A stretch of 64,000 nucleotides of DNA. Origin: Ralstonia sp. UBA689. GTDB taxonomy: Bacteria > Pseudomonadota > Gammaproteobacteria > Burkholderiales > Burkholderiaceae. The notes beneath the pieces are model-generated. The model did no database searches. It worked only from the letters and a program-made list of their open reading frames with translations, and had not been told where the DNA came from. The DNA lies in the NCBI RefSeq assembly GCF_002298975.1, contig NZ_DBMV01000033.1, positions 1 through 64,000 on the forward strand, read 5' to 3'. A program made the position numbers and the translations under genes. Below are positions 1 through 8,766 of this stretch, in pieces (the stretch's first letter is position 1; each line of letters opens with the position of its first letter).

Positions 1-41
1 CACGAAATTACTGACAGGCCCCAGGATGCTTTTTGTATTTC

Positions 42-338
42 ATGGTGCAGAGGGTGCGCGCGAATGATGACGGTTCCAGGATGCGCTACCGAAAGCGAAA
101 AGACGTGTTCAGGCGCTTTCTAAATCGAGCGATTCTTCTTCTGATCTGCCTGTTCGCGCTGAGCCTGGTTTCGATGTACGTGCAGGCCCATTGGTTAGGG
201 GCTGTGAGCGGATGGGGCTTTGGGATGTTCGGTTTGACAAGCGTGGACCTCGTGCTGTTCGCCTTGTTCGCGTTTTGCGGGGCATATCTTGGTTATGCCC
301 TGGCTAACGTTCGTCTGCCGGGAACAGCGAATAGGTAA
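42..338 (+). CDS. Small two-helix membrane protein, unknown
   Basis: About 98 residues. A basic N-terminus rich in Arg and Lys is followed by two hydrophobic stretches, roughly residues 32-57 and 68-90, which predicts a small inner-membrane protein with two helices. I do not recognise a family. The start is uncertain: ATGs at 42 and 78 are both possible and neither has a clear ribosome binding site. The frame is open from the left edge region to the stop at 338, and GC-rich codon use fits a real gene. No operon partner is visible; the next gene is convergent. Confidence 0.5.
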   Translation: MVQRVRANDDGSRMRYRKRKDVFRRFLNRAILLLICLFALSLVSMYVQAHWLGAVSGWGFGMFGLTSVDLVLFALFAFCGAYLGYALANVRLPGTANR

Positions 339-465
339 GCCGATTGGACGGGAGCCTGCGCACTGGCTGCGTGCGACGTGCTGTGCGCAGGTCCCATGCC
401 GATAGCCCCGGAGACAGCGGCGGAACCATCCGCAGATCAAGCCACCCTGCCACGTACCAAAGCGG

Positions 466-897
466 TCATGTCGGTGACTCGCCACTCAACTGTTTTGCCC
501 GTGCCAGATTCATTCCGATGACTGTCTGGTACGCGGCCAGCCCGCCCCCGTTGCCGGAGCCGTAGGACGTCATCACCCGCTTGCTCTCGGCATCGCGGAA
601 CGCCCGATACGCACGCGCCGCCTTGTCGAAAGCCTGGACGGGATGCATCGACCGGCTTCCCTCGCTGAGCTTTTCCAACTCAACCAACTCCGCACGCGCT
701 TTCGCCTCCGCATGGGTCAACTCGATCTCCGATTGCTTGACGGCGGCGGGATAGCAATCCCGTTGCTCTGCGGTTGTGGTCTTCGCGTCGCACTGCTGGT
801 AGAGCGCCTCGGCGGATGTTTCTGCAAACGCTGTCTGCGCGGTCGGCGCCATCAAGACAAACGTCATTGGGATCACTGCGAAATAGCGGTTGAGCAT
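466..897 (-). CDS. LprI/DUF1311-like periplasmic protein
   Basis: 143 residues with a signal peptide ending near residue 25 (cleavage after AFA). The mature part has a short Cys-bearing segment (YQQCDAKTTTAEQRDCY) and a long charged helix, the pattern of the lysozyme-inhibitor LprI N-terminal family, formerly DUF1311. Family members are periplasmic or membrane-linked proteins; some inhibit lysozyme. The Cys pair probably forms a disulfide. It stands alone and is transcribed toward the small membrane-protein gene. The specific inhibitory role is not shown by the sequence. Confidence 0.75.
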   Translation of the reverse strand: MLNRYFAVIPMTFVLMAPTAQTAFAETSAEALYQQCDAKTTTAEQRDCYPAAVKQSEIELTHAEAKARAELVELEKLSEGSRSMHPVQAFDKAARAYRAFRDAESKRVMTSYGSGNGGGLAAYQTVIGMNLARAKQLSGESPT

Positions 898-1085
898 GGT
901 GGTTGGATTCCTCGCGATTGCACTTGGCCCTCTTGGACATACGCCTAGTCAACATGTTCGCTTGCATTGGCGTTCCGGGCATCTTCTATGCTGAACGAAA
1001 GTGTCCATCGCAACAGCGATCGGCAGGCTGGCGATCCACTTGCCACGTGAACGCAACGACCCAGCCGACCGGCAAGGGAGGCGCC

Positions 1086-2099
1086 ATGCAAGGAATCAAT
1101 CACAAGGTTTGTGCAGTCATGCTTGCCGCGATGGTTGCGCTGCTGACGGCATGCGGCGGCGGCTCGGATAACGGTAGTAGCGCGGCTGCCCCGGCCGGCG
1201 GTATTCATCTGCAGGTCGTTTCGTTTGGCGATAGCCTGTCGGACGTCGGGACGTACGCGCCGATCGCGAGCGCGGTGGGCGGCGGGCGTTTCACGACCAA
1301 CCCTGGGCAAGTGTGGACGCAAGACGTCGCGCAATACTACGGCGACGCGCTAAGGGCGGCGTTTACGATCGACTTCACGCATGCATTGACTGCGCAAGGC
1401 GGACTCGGCTACGCGGAAGGCGGTGCCACGGTGGCAACGCCCGCCAACCTGTACGACTTTCTGACCGACGTGATCGGCAACGTCGAGATGCCCGTCAATG
1501 AGCAGGTCTCCAGCTATCTGGCCACCAACGGGAGCTTCAACGCCAATCAACTGGTGCTGGTCTGGGCGGGCTCGAATGACGTGCTTCGCGCCGGGGCGTT
1601 GCCAGCCGCGGCGCCGATCGTGCAGACGGCTGCCACCACCCTCGCGCAAATCGTTGCGCAGATCATCCAGAACGGCGCCACGCATGTTGTGGTGGTCAAT
1701 GTCCCGAACGTTGGGCTATCGCCCAAAGGCGTGACCTCGGGCGATGGCGGGGCCAACCTGACCCAGTTGTCGCAAATATTCAATGACAGCCTGAACGCTG
1801 CCCTGCAGGCCAACGGCGTGCAGGGCAAGGTCATCCAGGTCGATTCCTATACCTGGGTGAACCAGATCGTCGCGAGCTTTCAGGCCAACGGCTTTGTCGT
1901 GTCAAACACCAGTGTCGCCTGCGACCCCGCGAAAACGCCTCGTGCGACGGCCTTGCTATGTTCGCCGGCGACCTACGTGACGGCCAACGCCGATCAGACG
2001 TACATGTTTGCCGACAACCTGCATCCGACAACGCGCATGCACAGCCTGTTCGCCCAATTCGTGGAACAGCAGATCGCCAAGAGCGGTCTTGGCCACTGA
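1086..2099 (+). CDS. SGNH/GDSL-type lipase/esterase lipoprotein
   Basis: 337 residues. The start at 1086 has a strong ribosome binding site (AGGGAGG). The N-terminus is a lipoprotein signal with lipobox LLTAC, so the Cys near residue 21 should be lipidated. Block I of the SGNH hydrolases is clear (SFGDSLSDVG, catalytic Ser). Block III (GSNDVLR) and block V (DNLHPT, catalytic Asp and His) are also present, so the active site looks complete. It is likely an outer-membrane or periplasmic esterase. The frame is open upstream to 903, but that part lacks a signal peptide and ribosome binding site. Confidence 0.88.
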   Translation: MQGINHKVCAVMLAAMVALLTACGGGSDNGSSAAAPAGGIHLQVVSFGDSLSDVGTYAPIASAVGGGRFTTNPGQVWTQDVAQYYGDALRAAFTIDFTHALTAQGGLGYAEGGATVATPANLYDFLTDVIGNVEMPVNEQVSSYLATNGSFNANQLVLVWAGSNDVLRAGALPAAAPIVQTAATTLAQIVAQIIQNGATHVVVVNVPNVGLSPKGVTSGDGGANLTQLSQIFNDSLNAALQANGVQGKVIQVDSYTWVNQIVASFQANGFVVSNTSVACDPAKTPRATALLCSPATYVTANADQTYMFADNLHPTTRMHSLFAQFVEQQIAKSGLGH

Positions 2100-2153
2100 G
2101 CCTGCGAATCAAGCGACCACTCGTCGGCCGGCAGCCTCTTGCCGGAGCCACCG

Positions 2154-2201
2154 TTTACACGGCGTTTACACTCCTCCCCCCAACCTTTACCCCGTTTTTA
2201 C
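2154..2201 (+). promoter_or_regulatory. Four helically phased TTTAC boxes upstream of the porin/kdp block
   Basis: TTTAC begins at 2154, 2165, 2186 and 2197, so the spacings are 11, 21 and 11 bp, close to one and two turns of DNA. The boxes are followed by C-rich runs. E. coli KdpE binds a T-rich/TTTACA site followed by C-rich sequence upstream of kdpFABC, and these boxes resemble it. I infer a tandem activator site for the porin and perhaps kdp. No motif scan was run. Confidence 0.45.
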
Positions 2202-2329
2202 CCCCCTTTCCTTAATGTTGCAGTGCACGCAGGCCCACTGACGGGAGCCCGCGTGCACGCCGCATCCGGCCCCAGTCGGGCGCATGTGCGCCGGGTCGGG
2301 CGGCATCTACAAAAAACAAGGGAAAGGTC

Positions 2330-3136
2330 ATGCAAGCCAAGCAGGTTTCTTTGCGCGCCACCATCGTCGGTGGCGTTGTCGTTTCCGCAGCGATCTGTGC
2401 CGCAGCACTCTCCAGCGCGGCCGCTTATGCGCAATCCACCGATGCCGCGCCCGCCGCTGCGCCCGCCAGTCCGCTGACGGCCAACGTCACGCTGGCCAGC
2501 CAGTACCGCTATCGCGGCATCATGCAAACCAACAACAAGCCCGCGATCCAGGGCGGCTTCGATTACGCATTGCCGGCCGGTTTCTACGTCGGCAACTGGA
2601 ACTCGTCGATCAGTTGGCTGGGGGATTCCAACCCCAACGTCTCCGCCCCCATCGAGATGGATTTCTACGGCGGCTACAAGACCGAGCTGATGAAGGACGT
2701 GCCCATTGATGTGGGCGTGCTGCAGTACTGGTATCCCGGCAGCTACCCCGATGACTACACCCGCCCGCATACCACCGAGGGCTATGCACAGATCGGCTAT
2801 GGCCCGGTCACGTTCAAGTACTCGCACGCGTTTTCCAACCTGTTCGGCTTTGCCGACAGCCATCACAGCCAGTACTTCGACCTCTCGGGCAACTTCGACA
2901 CCGGTTTCTGGGGCCTGACGCTGAACCTGCACGTGGGTTACCAGCAAGTGCCGCATCAAGCGGTGCGCACGTCCTATGCCGACTGGAAAGTGGGCGTGAC
3001 CAAGGACTTCGGCAGCGGCTGGACGGCTTCCTTGTCCTACATCGACACGAATGCATCGCGTCTGGCCTATACCAATACGCGCGGCAGCTATATGGGCAAG
3101 GCCACGGCGCTGCTGGCCGTGACCAAGACGTTCTGA
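2330..3136 (+). CDS. TorF-family putative porin
   Basis: 268 residues with a signal peptide of about 36 residues (cleavage after AYAQ). The mature protein starts with LTANVTLASQYRYRGI, the typical opening of the conserved TIGR02001/TorF family of outer-membrane beta-barrels. It continues with alternating amphipathic strands and ends in Phe (TKTF), an outer-membrane assembly signal. The start at 2330 has AAAGG upstream. It lies 39 bp before the small ORF that leads into kdpF, in the same direction, so it may share regulation with potassium uptake. Its substrate is unknown; linkage to kdp suggests ion or osmolyte passage. Confidence 0.85.
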   Translation: MQAKQVSLRATIVGGVVVSAAICAAALSSAAAYAQSTDAAPAAAPASPLTANVTLASQYRYRGIMQTNNKPAIQGGFDYALPAGFYVGNWNSSISWLGDSNPNVSAPIEMDFYGGYKTELMKDVPIDVGVLQYWYPGSYPDDYTRPHTTEGYAQIGYGPVTFKYSHAFSNLFGFADSHHSQYFDLSGNFDTGFWGLTLNLHVGYQQVPHQAVRTSYADWKVGVTKDFGSGWTASLSYIDTNASRLAYTNTRGSYMGKATALLAVTKTF

Positions 3137-3175
3137 TCATTACCACCCGAACCTGAAACAGAAAGGGGAGCGCAC

Positions 3176-3301
3176 ATGGACTTCGTTTATCTCGCCGGCC
3201 TCGCGCTGCTGGCCTTGGCAGTGGGCGGGCTGCTTGCTCTCTCCGCCCGGCTCGCCACGCGCGACCAGCCGACCACGCACGCCATGGAGAAAAAGCAATG
3301 A
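3176..3301 (+). CDS. 41-residue membrane peptide preceding kdpF
   Basis: The ATG at 3176 follows a good ribosome binding site (AAAGGGGAG). The reading frame encodes 41 residues: a single hydrophobic helix (residues 3-26) and a polar tail ending EKKQ. Its TGA stop at 3299-3301 overlaps the kdpF ATG at 3298 as ATGA, a sign of translational coupling. I do not recognise it beyond being a KdpF-like micro-membrane protein. It could be a second accessory peptide of the Kdp complex or a leader that sets kdpF translation. Confidence 0.6.
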   Translation: MDFVYLAGLALLALAVGGLLALSARLATRDQPTTHAMEKKQ

Positions 3302-3387
3302 CCTGGCTCTATGTCCTGTCCGGGGCCATCACCGTGGCCTTGCTCGTGTACTTGTTCGTGGCCCTGCTGTGGCCGGAACGTTTCTAA
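3298..3387 (+). CDS. kdpF: KdpF, small stabilising subunit of the K+-transporting ATPase
   Basis: 29 residues, one transmembrane helix, ending WPERF. The pattern (M-T-W-L-Y near the start, a hydrophobic core, then P-E-[RK]-F/L at the end) is that of KdpF, which binds lipid-side in KdpFABC and stabilises the complex. It is coupled by ATGA overlap to the preceding 41-residue ORF. A 132-bp gap separates it from kdpA, longer than usual for this operon; I see no clear terminator in the gap. Confidence 0.85.
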   Translation: MTWLYVLSGAITVALLVYLFVALLWPERF

Positions 3388-3519
3388 AACGCGAGCAAAG
3401 CGATTCTGGCGGTCCGGCGTCGCCTTGCCGTACCACTTGTACTGTCTGCGGCGCCGCCAAACCACCAGAACCGCTGCGCTTCGCTTTGATCGCGTTTTCA
3501 ATTTGATTCGAGGCACACC

Positions 3520-5292
3520 ATGAATGCGTTCCTCCTCCAGCTGGCGATCTATCTGGTCGTGCTGCTGGTCCTGGCCAAACCGCTGGGGTCCTACATGGCC
3601 GGCGTGTTTGGCGACAAGCCTTCACGCGCACACTGGCTCGGGCCCATCGAGCGCCTGTTCTATCGCATTGCCGGCGTCAACACGCAGGCCGAGATGGGCT
3701 GGAAGCACTATGCGCTGGCGGTCATCGTCGTCAACCTGCTGGGCGCGCTGGCGGTCTACGCGCTGCAACGTCTGCAGCAGTGGCTGCCGCTCAACCCGCA
3801 GGGCTTTGGTGCGGTGTCGCCCGATTCTTCGTTCAACACGGCCATCAGCTTTGTCGCCAACACCAACTGGCAGGGCTATTCGGGCGAAAGCACGATGAGC
3901 TATCTCACACAGATGCTCGGGCTGGCCGTGCAGAATTTCTTGTCTGCCGCCACCGGCATTGCCGTGGTGATTGCGCTCATCCGCGGTTTTGCGCGCCACT
4001 CGGCCAACACCATCGGCAACTTCTGGGTCGACTTCACGCGCGCCACGGTGTACGTGCTGCTGCCGCTGTCGATTCTGGTGTCGGTGTTTTTCGTAAGCCA
4101 GGGCGTGATCCAGAACTTCGATGGCTACAAGGAGGTGACCACCGTCACGGCCACCACGTATGACAACCCGAAGATGGATGCCCAGGGCAACCCGCTCAAG
4201 GATGCCCAGGGCAACCCCGTGACGGAAAAGGCCACCACGCAGACGCAGACCCTGCCGATGGGCCCGGTTGCGTCGCAAGAGGCGATCAAGATGCTGGGCA
4301 CCAACGGTGGCGGCTTCTTCAACGCCAACTCGGCGCACCCGTACGAGAACCCGAACGCGCTGACCAACTTTGTGCAGATGCTGGCCATCTTCATCATTCC
4401 GGCCGCGCTGTGCTTCACGTTCGGGGTGATGGTGGGCGACCGCCGCCAGGGCTGGGCGGTGTTGGCCGCCATGGCGATCCTGTTTGCGGTGCTGGCCACG
4501 TTCTTGATGTGGGCGGAGCTGCATGCCAACCCCATGCTCGCCAACCTCGGCATCGATCAGGCTGTGGGCAACATGGAGGGCAAGGAAACGCGCTTCGGCA
4601 TCGTGGCCTCGTCGCTGTTTGCCACCGTCACCACGGCAGCATCGTGCGGTGCGGTCAATGCCATGCATGACTCGCTCACCGCACTGGGCGGCTTCGTGCC
4701 GATGTTCCTGATGCAACTGGGCGAAGTGGTGTTTGGCGGTGTGGGCTCGGGCCTGTACGGCATGCTGGTGTACGCCATCCTGGCCGTGTTCATTGCGGGC
4801 CTGATGATCGGCCGCACGCCGGAATACCTCGGCAAAAAGATCGAGGTGTTCGAGATGAAGATGACCTCCATCGCCATTCTCGTCACGCCGCTGCTGGTGC
4901 TGGTCGGTACCGCCGTGGCTGTGGTGATGGCGCAGGGCAAGGCGGGCATCTTCAACCCGGGCACGCACGGCTTCTCGGAAGTGCTGTACGCCTTCTCGTC
5001 GGCCTCCAATAACAACGGCAGCGCGTTTGCGGGCCTGTCGGCCAACACGCCGTTCTACAACGTGGCGCTGGGCATCTGCATGTGGCTGGGTCGCTTCTGG
5101 ATCATCGTGCCGGTGCTGGCCATGGCCGGAACCTTCGCCAACAAGAAGCGCCTGCCGGTGACCGTCGGCACGCTGCCCACGCACGGCCCGCTGTTTGTCG
5201 TGCTGTTGATCGGCTCGGTGCTGCTGGTGGGTGCGCTCACCTACATCCCGGCTCTCGCACTCGGCCCCATTGCCGAGCATCTCGCACGCTAA
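3520..5292 (+). CDS. kdpA: K+-transporting ATPase, channel-like subunit KdpA
   Basis: 590 residues, near the usual KdpA length. It is a highly hydrophobic inner-membrane subunit of the superfamily of K+ transporters, giving the complex its selectivity filter. The repeated pore-loop Gly-rich motifs are visible: SFVANTNWQGYSGE, GTNGGGFFNANSAHP, ASCGAVNAM and FSSASNNNGSAF. These are hallmark KdpA segments. An insert with two near-identical DAQGNPLK/DAQGNPVT repeats lies in a periplasmic loop around residues 225-238. It is the first large gene of kdpABC. Confidence 0.97.
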   Translation: MNAFLLQLAIYLVVLLVLAKPLGSYMAGVFGDKPSRAHWLGPIERLFYRIAGVNTQAEMGWKHYALAVIVVNLLGALAVYALQRLQQWLPLNPQGFGAVSPDSSFNTAISFVANTNWQGYSGESTMSYLTQMLGLAVQNFLSAATGIAVVIALIRGFARHSANTIGNFWVDFTRATVYVLLPLSILVSVFFVSQGVIQNFDGYKEVTTVTATTYDNPKMDAQGNPLKDAQGNPVTEKATTQTQTLPMGPVASQEAIKMLGTNGGGFFNANSAHPYENPNALTNFVQMLAIFIIPAALCFTFGVMVGDRRQGWAVLAAMAILFAVLATFLMWAELHANPMLANLGIDQAVGNMEGKETRFGIVASSLFATVTTAASCGAVNAMHDSLTALGGFVPMFLMQLGEVVFGGVGSGLYGMLVYAILAVFIAGLMIGRTPEYLGKKIEVFEMKMTSIAILVTPLLVLVGTAVAVVMAQGKAGIFNPGTHGFSEVLYAFSSASNNNGSAFAGLSANTPFYNVALGICMWLGRFWIIVPVLAMAGTFANKKRLPVTVGTLPTHGPLFVVLLIGSVLLVGALTYIPALALGPIAEHLAR

Positions 5293-5332
5293 GCGCACGG
5301 CGAGTCGTCTACCCAATATCAACAGGTGCCTT

Positions 5333-7567
5333 ATGGCTATCCGTTATCCCGAATCCGAACCTGCTGTGCGTACGGTCAAGCACAAGCTTGAGCCCAGCGC
5401 CGGTGCCGTCAGTCCCGCTGCCGAGCCGCAGGCGCGCAGCACGCATACCACGCATACGGCGCTGTCCGCCAAGGAGGTGCGCAAGCTGTCGATGTTCTCG
5501 GCGGCGCTGGTCAAGCCTGCCATTGTCGATAGCTTCCGCAAGCTCACGCCCGCCGCGCAGGCCAAGAACCCGGTGATGTTTGTCGTCTATATCGGCAGCA
5601 TCCTCACCACCATTCTGTGGATCATGGCCCTGCGCGGCCAGGCTGAAGCGCCTGCCGGCTTCATCCTCGCTGTGTCGGTGTGGCTGTGGTTCACGGTGCT
5701 GTTTGCGAACTTTGCCGAGGCGCTGGCCGAGGGCCGCAGCAAGCAGCAGGCGGCATCGCTGCGCGGCATCAAGACCACTGTGCAGGCCAAGGTGCTGGCC
5801 GACGCGCGCCGTCGTGACCGCGTGGAAGCGCGCGCCGCCACTGCGCTGCGCCGTGGCGACATCGTTCTCATCGAAGCCGGCGACATGGTCCCCGGCGACG
5901 GCGAGGTGATCGAAGGCGTGGCCTCGGTGGATGAAAGCGCCATCACGGGTGAATCGGCTCCGGTCATCCGCGAGTCGGGCGGCGACTTCTCGTCGGTCAC
6001 GGGCGGCACGCGCGTGCTGTCGGACTGGATCATCGTGCGTATCACCGCCAACCCGGGCGAGAGCTTCCTTGATCGCATGATCTCGATGGTGGAAGGCGCC
6101 AAGCGCCAGAAGACCCCCAACGAGCTGGCGCTGACCATTCTGCTGGTGAGCCTGACCATCATCCTGATGCTGGCAACCGTCACGCTGCTGCCGTACTCGC
6201 TGTTCTCGGTCGAAGCCATGAAGGCCGGCAGCCCCATCACCATTACCGTGCTGGTGGCGCTGCTGGTGTGCCTGATCCCAACCACCATCGGCGGGCTGCT
6301 GTCGGCGATTGGCGTGGCGGGCATGAGCCGCATGATGCAGGCCAACGTGATCGCCACTTCCGGCCGCGCCGTGGAAGCTGCCGGTGACGTGGATGTGCTG
6401 CTGCTCGACAAGACCGGCACCATCACGCACGGCAACCGTCAGGCTTCGCGCTTCATTCCCGCGCCGGGCGTGACGCCCAAGGCGCTGGCCGAAGCCGCGT
6501 GGCTGTCGTCGCTGGCCGATGAGACGCCGGAAGGCCGCAGCATCGTGACGCTGGCGCGCCAACTGGGCGAGGCTTCCATTGATGAAGCCGCGCTCGCCAA
6601 GACGCAGCCGGTGTACGTCGCCTTCTCTGCGCAGACGCGCATGAGCGGTATCAACCTCGGTTCCCACACCTTGCTCGACGGTCAGGATCGCCAGATCCGC
6701 AAGGGCGCAGCCGATGCCATCCGCACGCACGTGACGGTGCTGGCTGGCAAATTCCCGGACGCTGTTTCCGCTGCTGTGGATGACGTGGCACGCAAGGGCG
6801 GCACGCCGCTGGTGGTGTCCGACAACGAACGCGTGCTGGGCGTGGTGGAACTGAAGGACATCGTCAAGGCCGGCATCCGCGAGCGCTTTGCCGAGCTGCG
6901 CCACATGGGCATCAAGACGGTGATGATCACCGGCGACAACCGCCTGACCGCGGCTTCCATCGCCGCCGAGGCCGGCGTCGACGACTTCATCGCCGAGGCC
7001 ACGCCGGAGACCAAGCTCGCGCTCATCCGCGAGCAACAGGCGCAAGGCCGCCTCGTCGCCATGACCGGTGACGGCACCAACGACGCCCCGGCGCTGGCGC
7101 AGGCCGACGTGGCCGTCGCCATGAACAGCGGCACGCAGGCCGCCAAGGAGGCCGGCAACATGGTCGACCTGGATTCCAGCCCGACCAAGCTGATCCAGAT
7201 CGTCGAGATCGGCAAGCAGATGCTGATGACGCGCGGCTCGCTCACCACGTTCTCGATCGCCAATGACGTGGCCAAGTACTTCGCCATTATCCCGGCGGCG
7301 TTTGCGACCACGTATCCGCAGCTTGCGGCGCTCAACGTGATGCACCTGGCCACGCCGGCATCGGCCGTGATGAGCGCGGTGATCTTCAACGCGCTGATCA
7401 TCGTGTTCCTGATTCCGCTGGCGCTCAAGGGCGTGAAGTACCGCCCGCTCGGCGCGGCCACGCTGCTGCGTCGCAACCTGTTGATCTACGGTCTGGGCGG
7501 CCTGCTGCTGCCGTTCCCGGGCATCAAGGTCATCGACATGTTCCTGGCCGCAATGGGCTGGGTGTAA
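5333..7567 (+). CDS. kdpB: K+-transporting P-type ATPase, catalytic subunit KdpB
   Basis: 744 residues from the ATG at 5333. It is the P-type ATPase energising KdpA. Visible motifs are the actuator-domain TGES (ITGESAPV), the phosphorylated DKTGT (LLLDKTGTITHGN), and the hinge TGDGTNDAPAL. The N-terminal extension of about 70 residues (Ala/Thr/His rich) before the first helices is longer than in E. coli KdpB. The frame is open upstream to 5231 but overlaps kdpA, so the later ATG is preferred. It follows kdpA by 40 bp and precedes kdpC by 19 bp. Confidence 0.97.
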   Translation: MAIRYPESEPAVRTVKHKLEPSAGAVSPAAEPQARSTHTTHTALSAKEVRKLSMFSAALVKPAIVDSFRKLTPAAQAKNPVMFVVYIGSILTTILWIMALRGQAEAPAGFILAVSVWLWFTVLFANFAEALAEGRSKQQAASLRGIKTTVQAKVLADARRRDRVEARAATALRRGDIVLIEAGDMVPGDGEVIEGVASVDESAITGESAPVIRESGGDFSSVTGGTRVLSDWIIVRITANPGESFLDRMISMVEGAKRQKTPNELALTILLVSLTIILMLATVTLLPYSLFSVEAMKAGSPITITVLVALLVCLIPTTIGGLLSAIGVAGMSRMMQANVIATSGRAVEAAGDVDVLLLDKTGTITHGNRQASRFIPAPGVTPKALAEAAWLSSLADETPEGRSIVTLARQLGEASIDEAALAKTQPVYVAFSAQTRMSGINLGSHTLLDGQDRQIRKGAADAIRTHVTVLAGKFPDAVSAAVDDVARKGGTPLVVSDNERVLGVVELKDIVKAGIRERFAELRHMGIKTVMITGDNRLTAASIAAEAGVDDFIAEATPETKLALIREQQAQGRLVAMTGDGTNDAPALAQADVAVAMNSGTQAAKEAGNMVDLDSSPTKLIQIVEIGKQMLMTRGSLTTFSIANDVAKYFAIIPAAFATTYPQLAALNVMHLATPASAVMSAVIFNALIIVFLIPLALKGVKYRPLGAATLLRRNLLIYGLGGLLLPFPGIKVIDMFLAAMGWV

Positions 7568-7586
7568 GACGAGCAAGGAGAACAAC

Positions 7587-8201
7587 ATGGCAACCACGAC
7601 ACAACCCACGCAAGCCGAAGTGCCGCAACAAGGCGGTCTGCTGCGCGCGGTGCTGGTGGTCTTCGTCGGGCTGTCGCTCATTACCGGCGTGCTGTATCCG
7701 GTGGTGGTGACGGGCATCGGCAAGACAGTGTTTCCGGCGCAGGCCGGGGGCTCGATCATTGAGCGCAACGGCAAGGCGGTCGGCTCGTCGTTGATCGGGC
7801 AGAACTTTGAGTCGCCGCAGTATTTCTGGGGGCGTATCTCGGCCACCTCGCCTAATCCGTATAACGCGCAAGCATCGGGTGGCTCCAACCTGGGCCCAAG
7901 CAATCCGGCGCTGACCGATGCCGCCAAGGCGCGCATTGCAGCGCTCAAGGAGGCTGATCCGACCAATACCGCGCCGATTCCGGCCGGCCTCGTGACCGCT
8001 TCCGGCAGTGGCCTGGACCCGCAGATCAGCCCTGCTGCTGCGGCGTATCAGGTTGAGCGTGTTGCGCGTGCTCGGCACCTGCCGGTGGAGATGGTTCGGA
8101 AGGTGGTTGCCGAGAACACCAAGGGGCCGATGCTGGGGGTGTTTGGGGAGGCGACGGTTAATGTGCTGGAGCTGAATCTGGCGTTGGATGATTTGAAGTG
8201 A
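7587..8201 (+). CDS. kdpC: K+-transporting ATPase subunit KdpC
   Basis: 204 residues, with an AAGGAG ribosome binding site before the ATG. A single N-terminal transmembrane helix (about residues 15-40, following QQGGLLRAV) anchors a periplasmic domain. Family signatures include LSLITGVLYPVVVT, GQNFESPQYFWGRISAT and the C-terminal LGVFGEATVNVLELNLAL. It assembles with KdpA and KdpB and raises the apparent K+ affinity. It closes the structural operon. Downstream comes a 555-bp stretch made mostly of two inverted repeat copies before kdpD. Confidence 0.96.
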   Translation: MATTTQPTQAEVPQQGGLLRAVLVVFVGLSLITGVLYPVVVTGIGKTVFPAQAGGSIIERNGKAVGSSLIGQNFESPQYFWGRISATSPNPYNAQASGGSNLGPSNPALTDAAKARIAALKEADPTNTAPIPAGLVTASGSGLDPQISPAAAAYQVERVARARHLPVEMVRKVVAENTKGPMLGVFGEATVNVLELNLALDDLK

Positions 8202-8219
8202 GGCGGGTGGACCACCGGG

Positions 8220-8458
8220 CTTTTTGTTGGTGGTCCATCCCCCTTTCGTGCCCTGCCGGGCCCGACTCACTTTTCTTTGTCTTGCCAAAGAAAGTAAGCA
8301 AAAGAAAGGCGCGCCCGAGATGGCGACACCCTCCTTGAATTTTCATAACCGGGCGGAGAAGGAGGCAAACTCGCTGCGCTCAAACAGCCTCCTTCTTTTT
8401 TCCGCCCGCTTACGAAAATTCAAGGCGCCATCAAGGGCAGGAACGTCAAAGGCCAAAC
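8220..8458 (-). repeat. Hairpin repeat element, copy A (inverted)
   Basis: Copy of a ~230-bp dispersed element, in reverse orientation to copies B (8541-8766) and C (56237-56467). Its long hairpin has outer arms at 8333-8356 and 8402-8425 and inner arms at 8357-8366 (AGAAGGAGGC) and 8387-8396. Five unpaired A (T on this strand) sit between inner and outer stem on one side. The loop holds GAGCGCAGCGAG (read on the minus strand). The conserved flank carries CTTTCTTTG/CAAAGAAAG and GGCGCGCCCGAGATGGCGAC. No ORF of note. Confidence 0.85.
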
Positions 8459-8540
8459 CGATGGCGTGCGGAAGCGAGCGGCCGGGATGGGGCGCGACGA
8501 ACGGTTAATGCGCGTGACGAAGTCGTGCGCTGGCAAAAGA

Positions 8541-8766
8541 CGGTTTGTCTTTCACTGCCCTAGATGGCGCCTTGGATTTGTGTTGCGGGGAGGAAAAAGA
8601 AGGGAGGCTTGTTTGAGCGCAGCGAGTTTGCCTCCCTTCCCTCCCCGCGACAAAAATCCAAGGGGAAGTCGCCATCTCGGGCGCGCCTTTCTTTGCTTAC
8701 TTTCTTTGGCAAGACAAAGAAAGTGAGTCAGCCCCGGCAGGGGATGAAACAGGGGATGGACCACAA
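8541..8766 (+). repeat. Hairpin repeat element, copy B
   Basis: Forward copy facing copy A across about 80 bp of spacer (8459-8540), where I see nothing. Outer hairpin arms are 8570-8593 and 8640-8663, inner arms 8599-8608 (GAAGGGAGGC) and 8630-8639, with an unpaired A5 at 8594-8598 and a 21-nt loop. The conserved 3' flank has a second hairpin, 8700-8708 with 8715-8723, and ends in GGGGATGGACCAC. The likely kdpD start codons fall in or just after this flank. Confidence 0.88.

Noticed and set aside
8222..8240. Possible terminator GGACCACC...GGTGGTCC after kdpC
   Set aside because: The T-run is in the loop rather than after the stem, and the sequence belongs to the end of repeat copy A.
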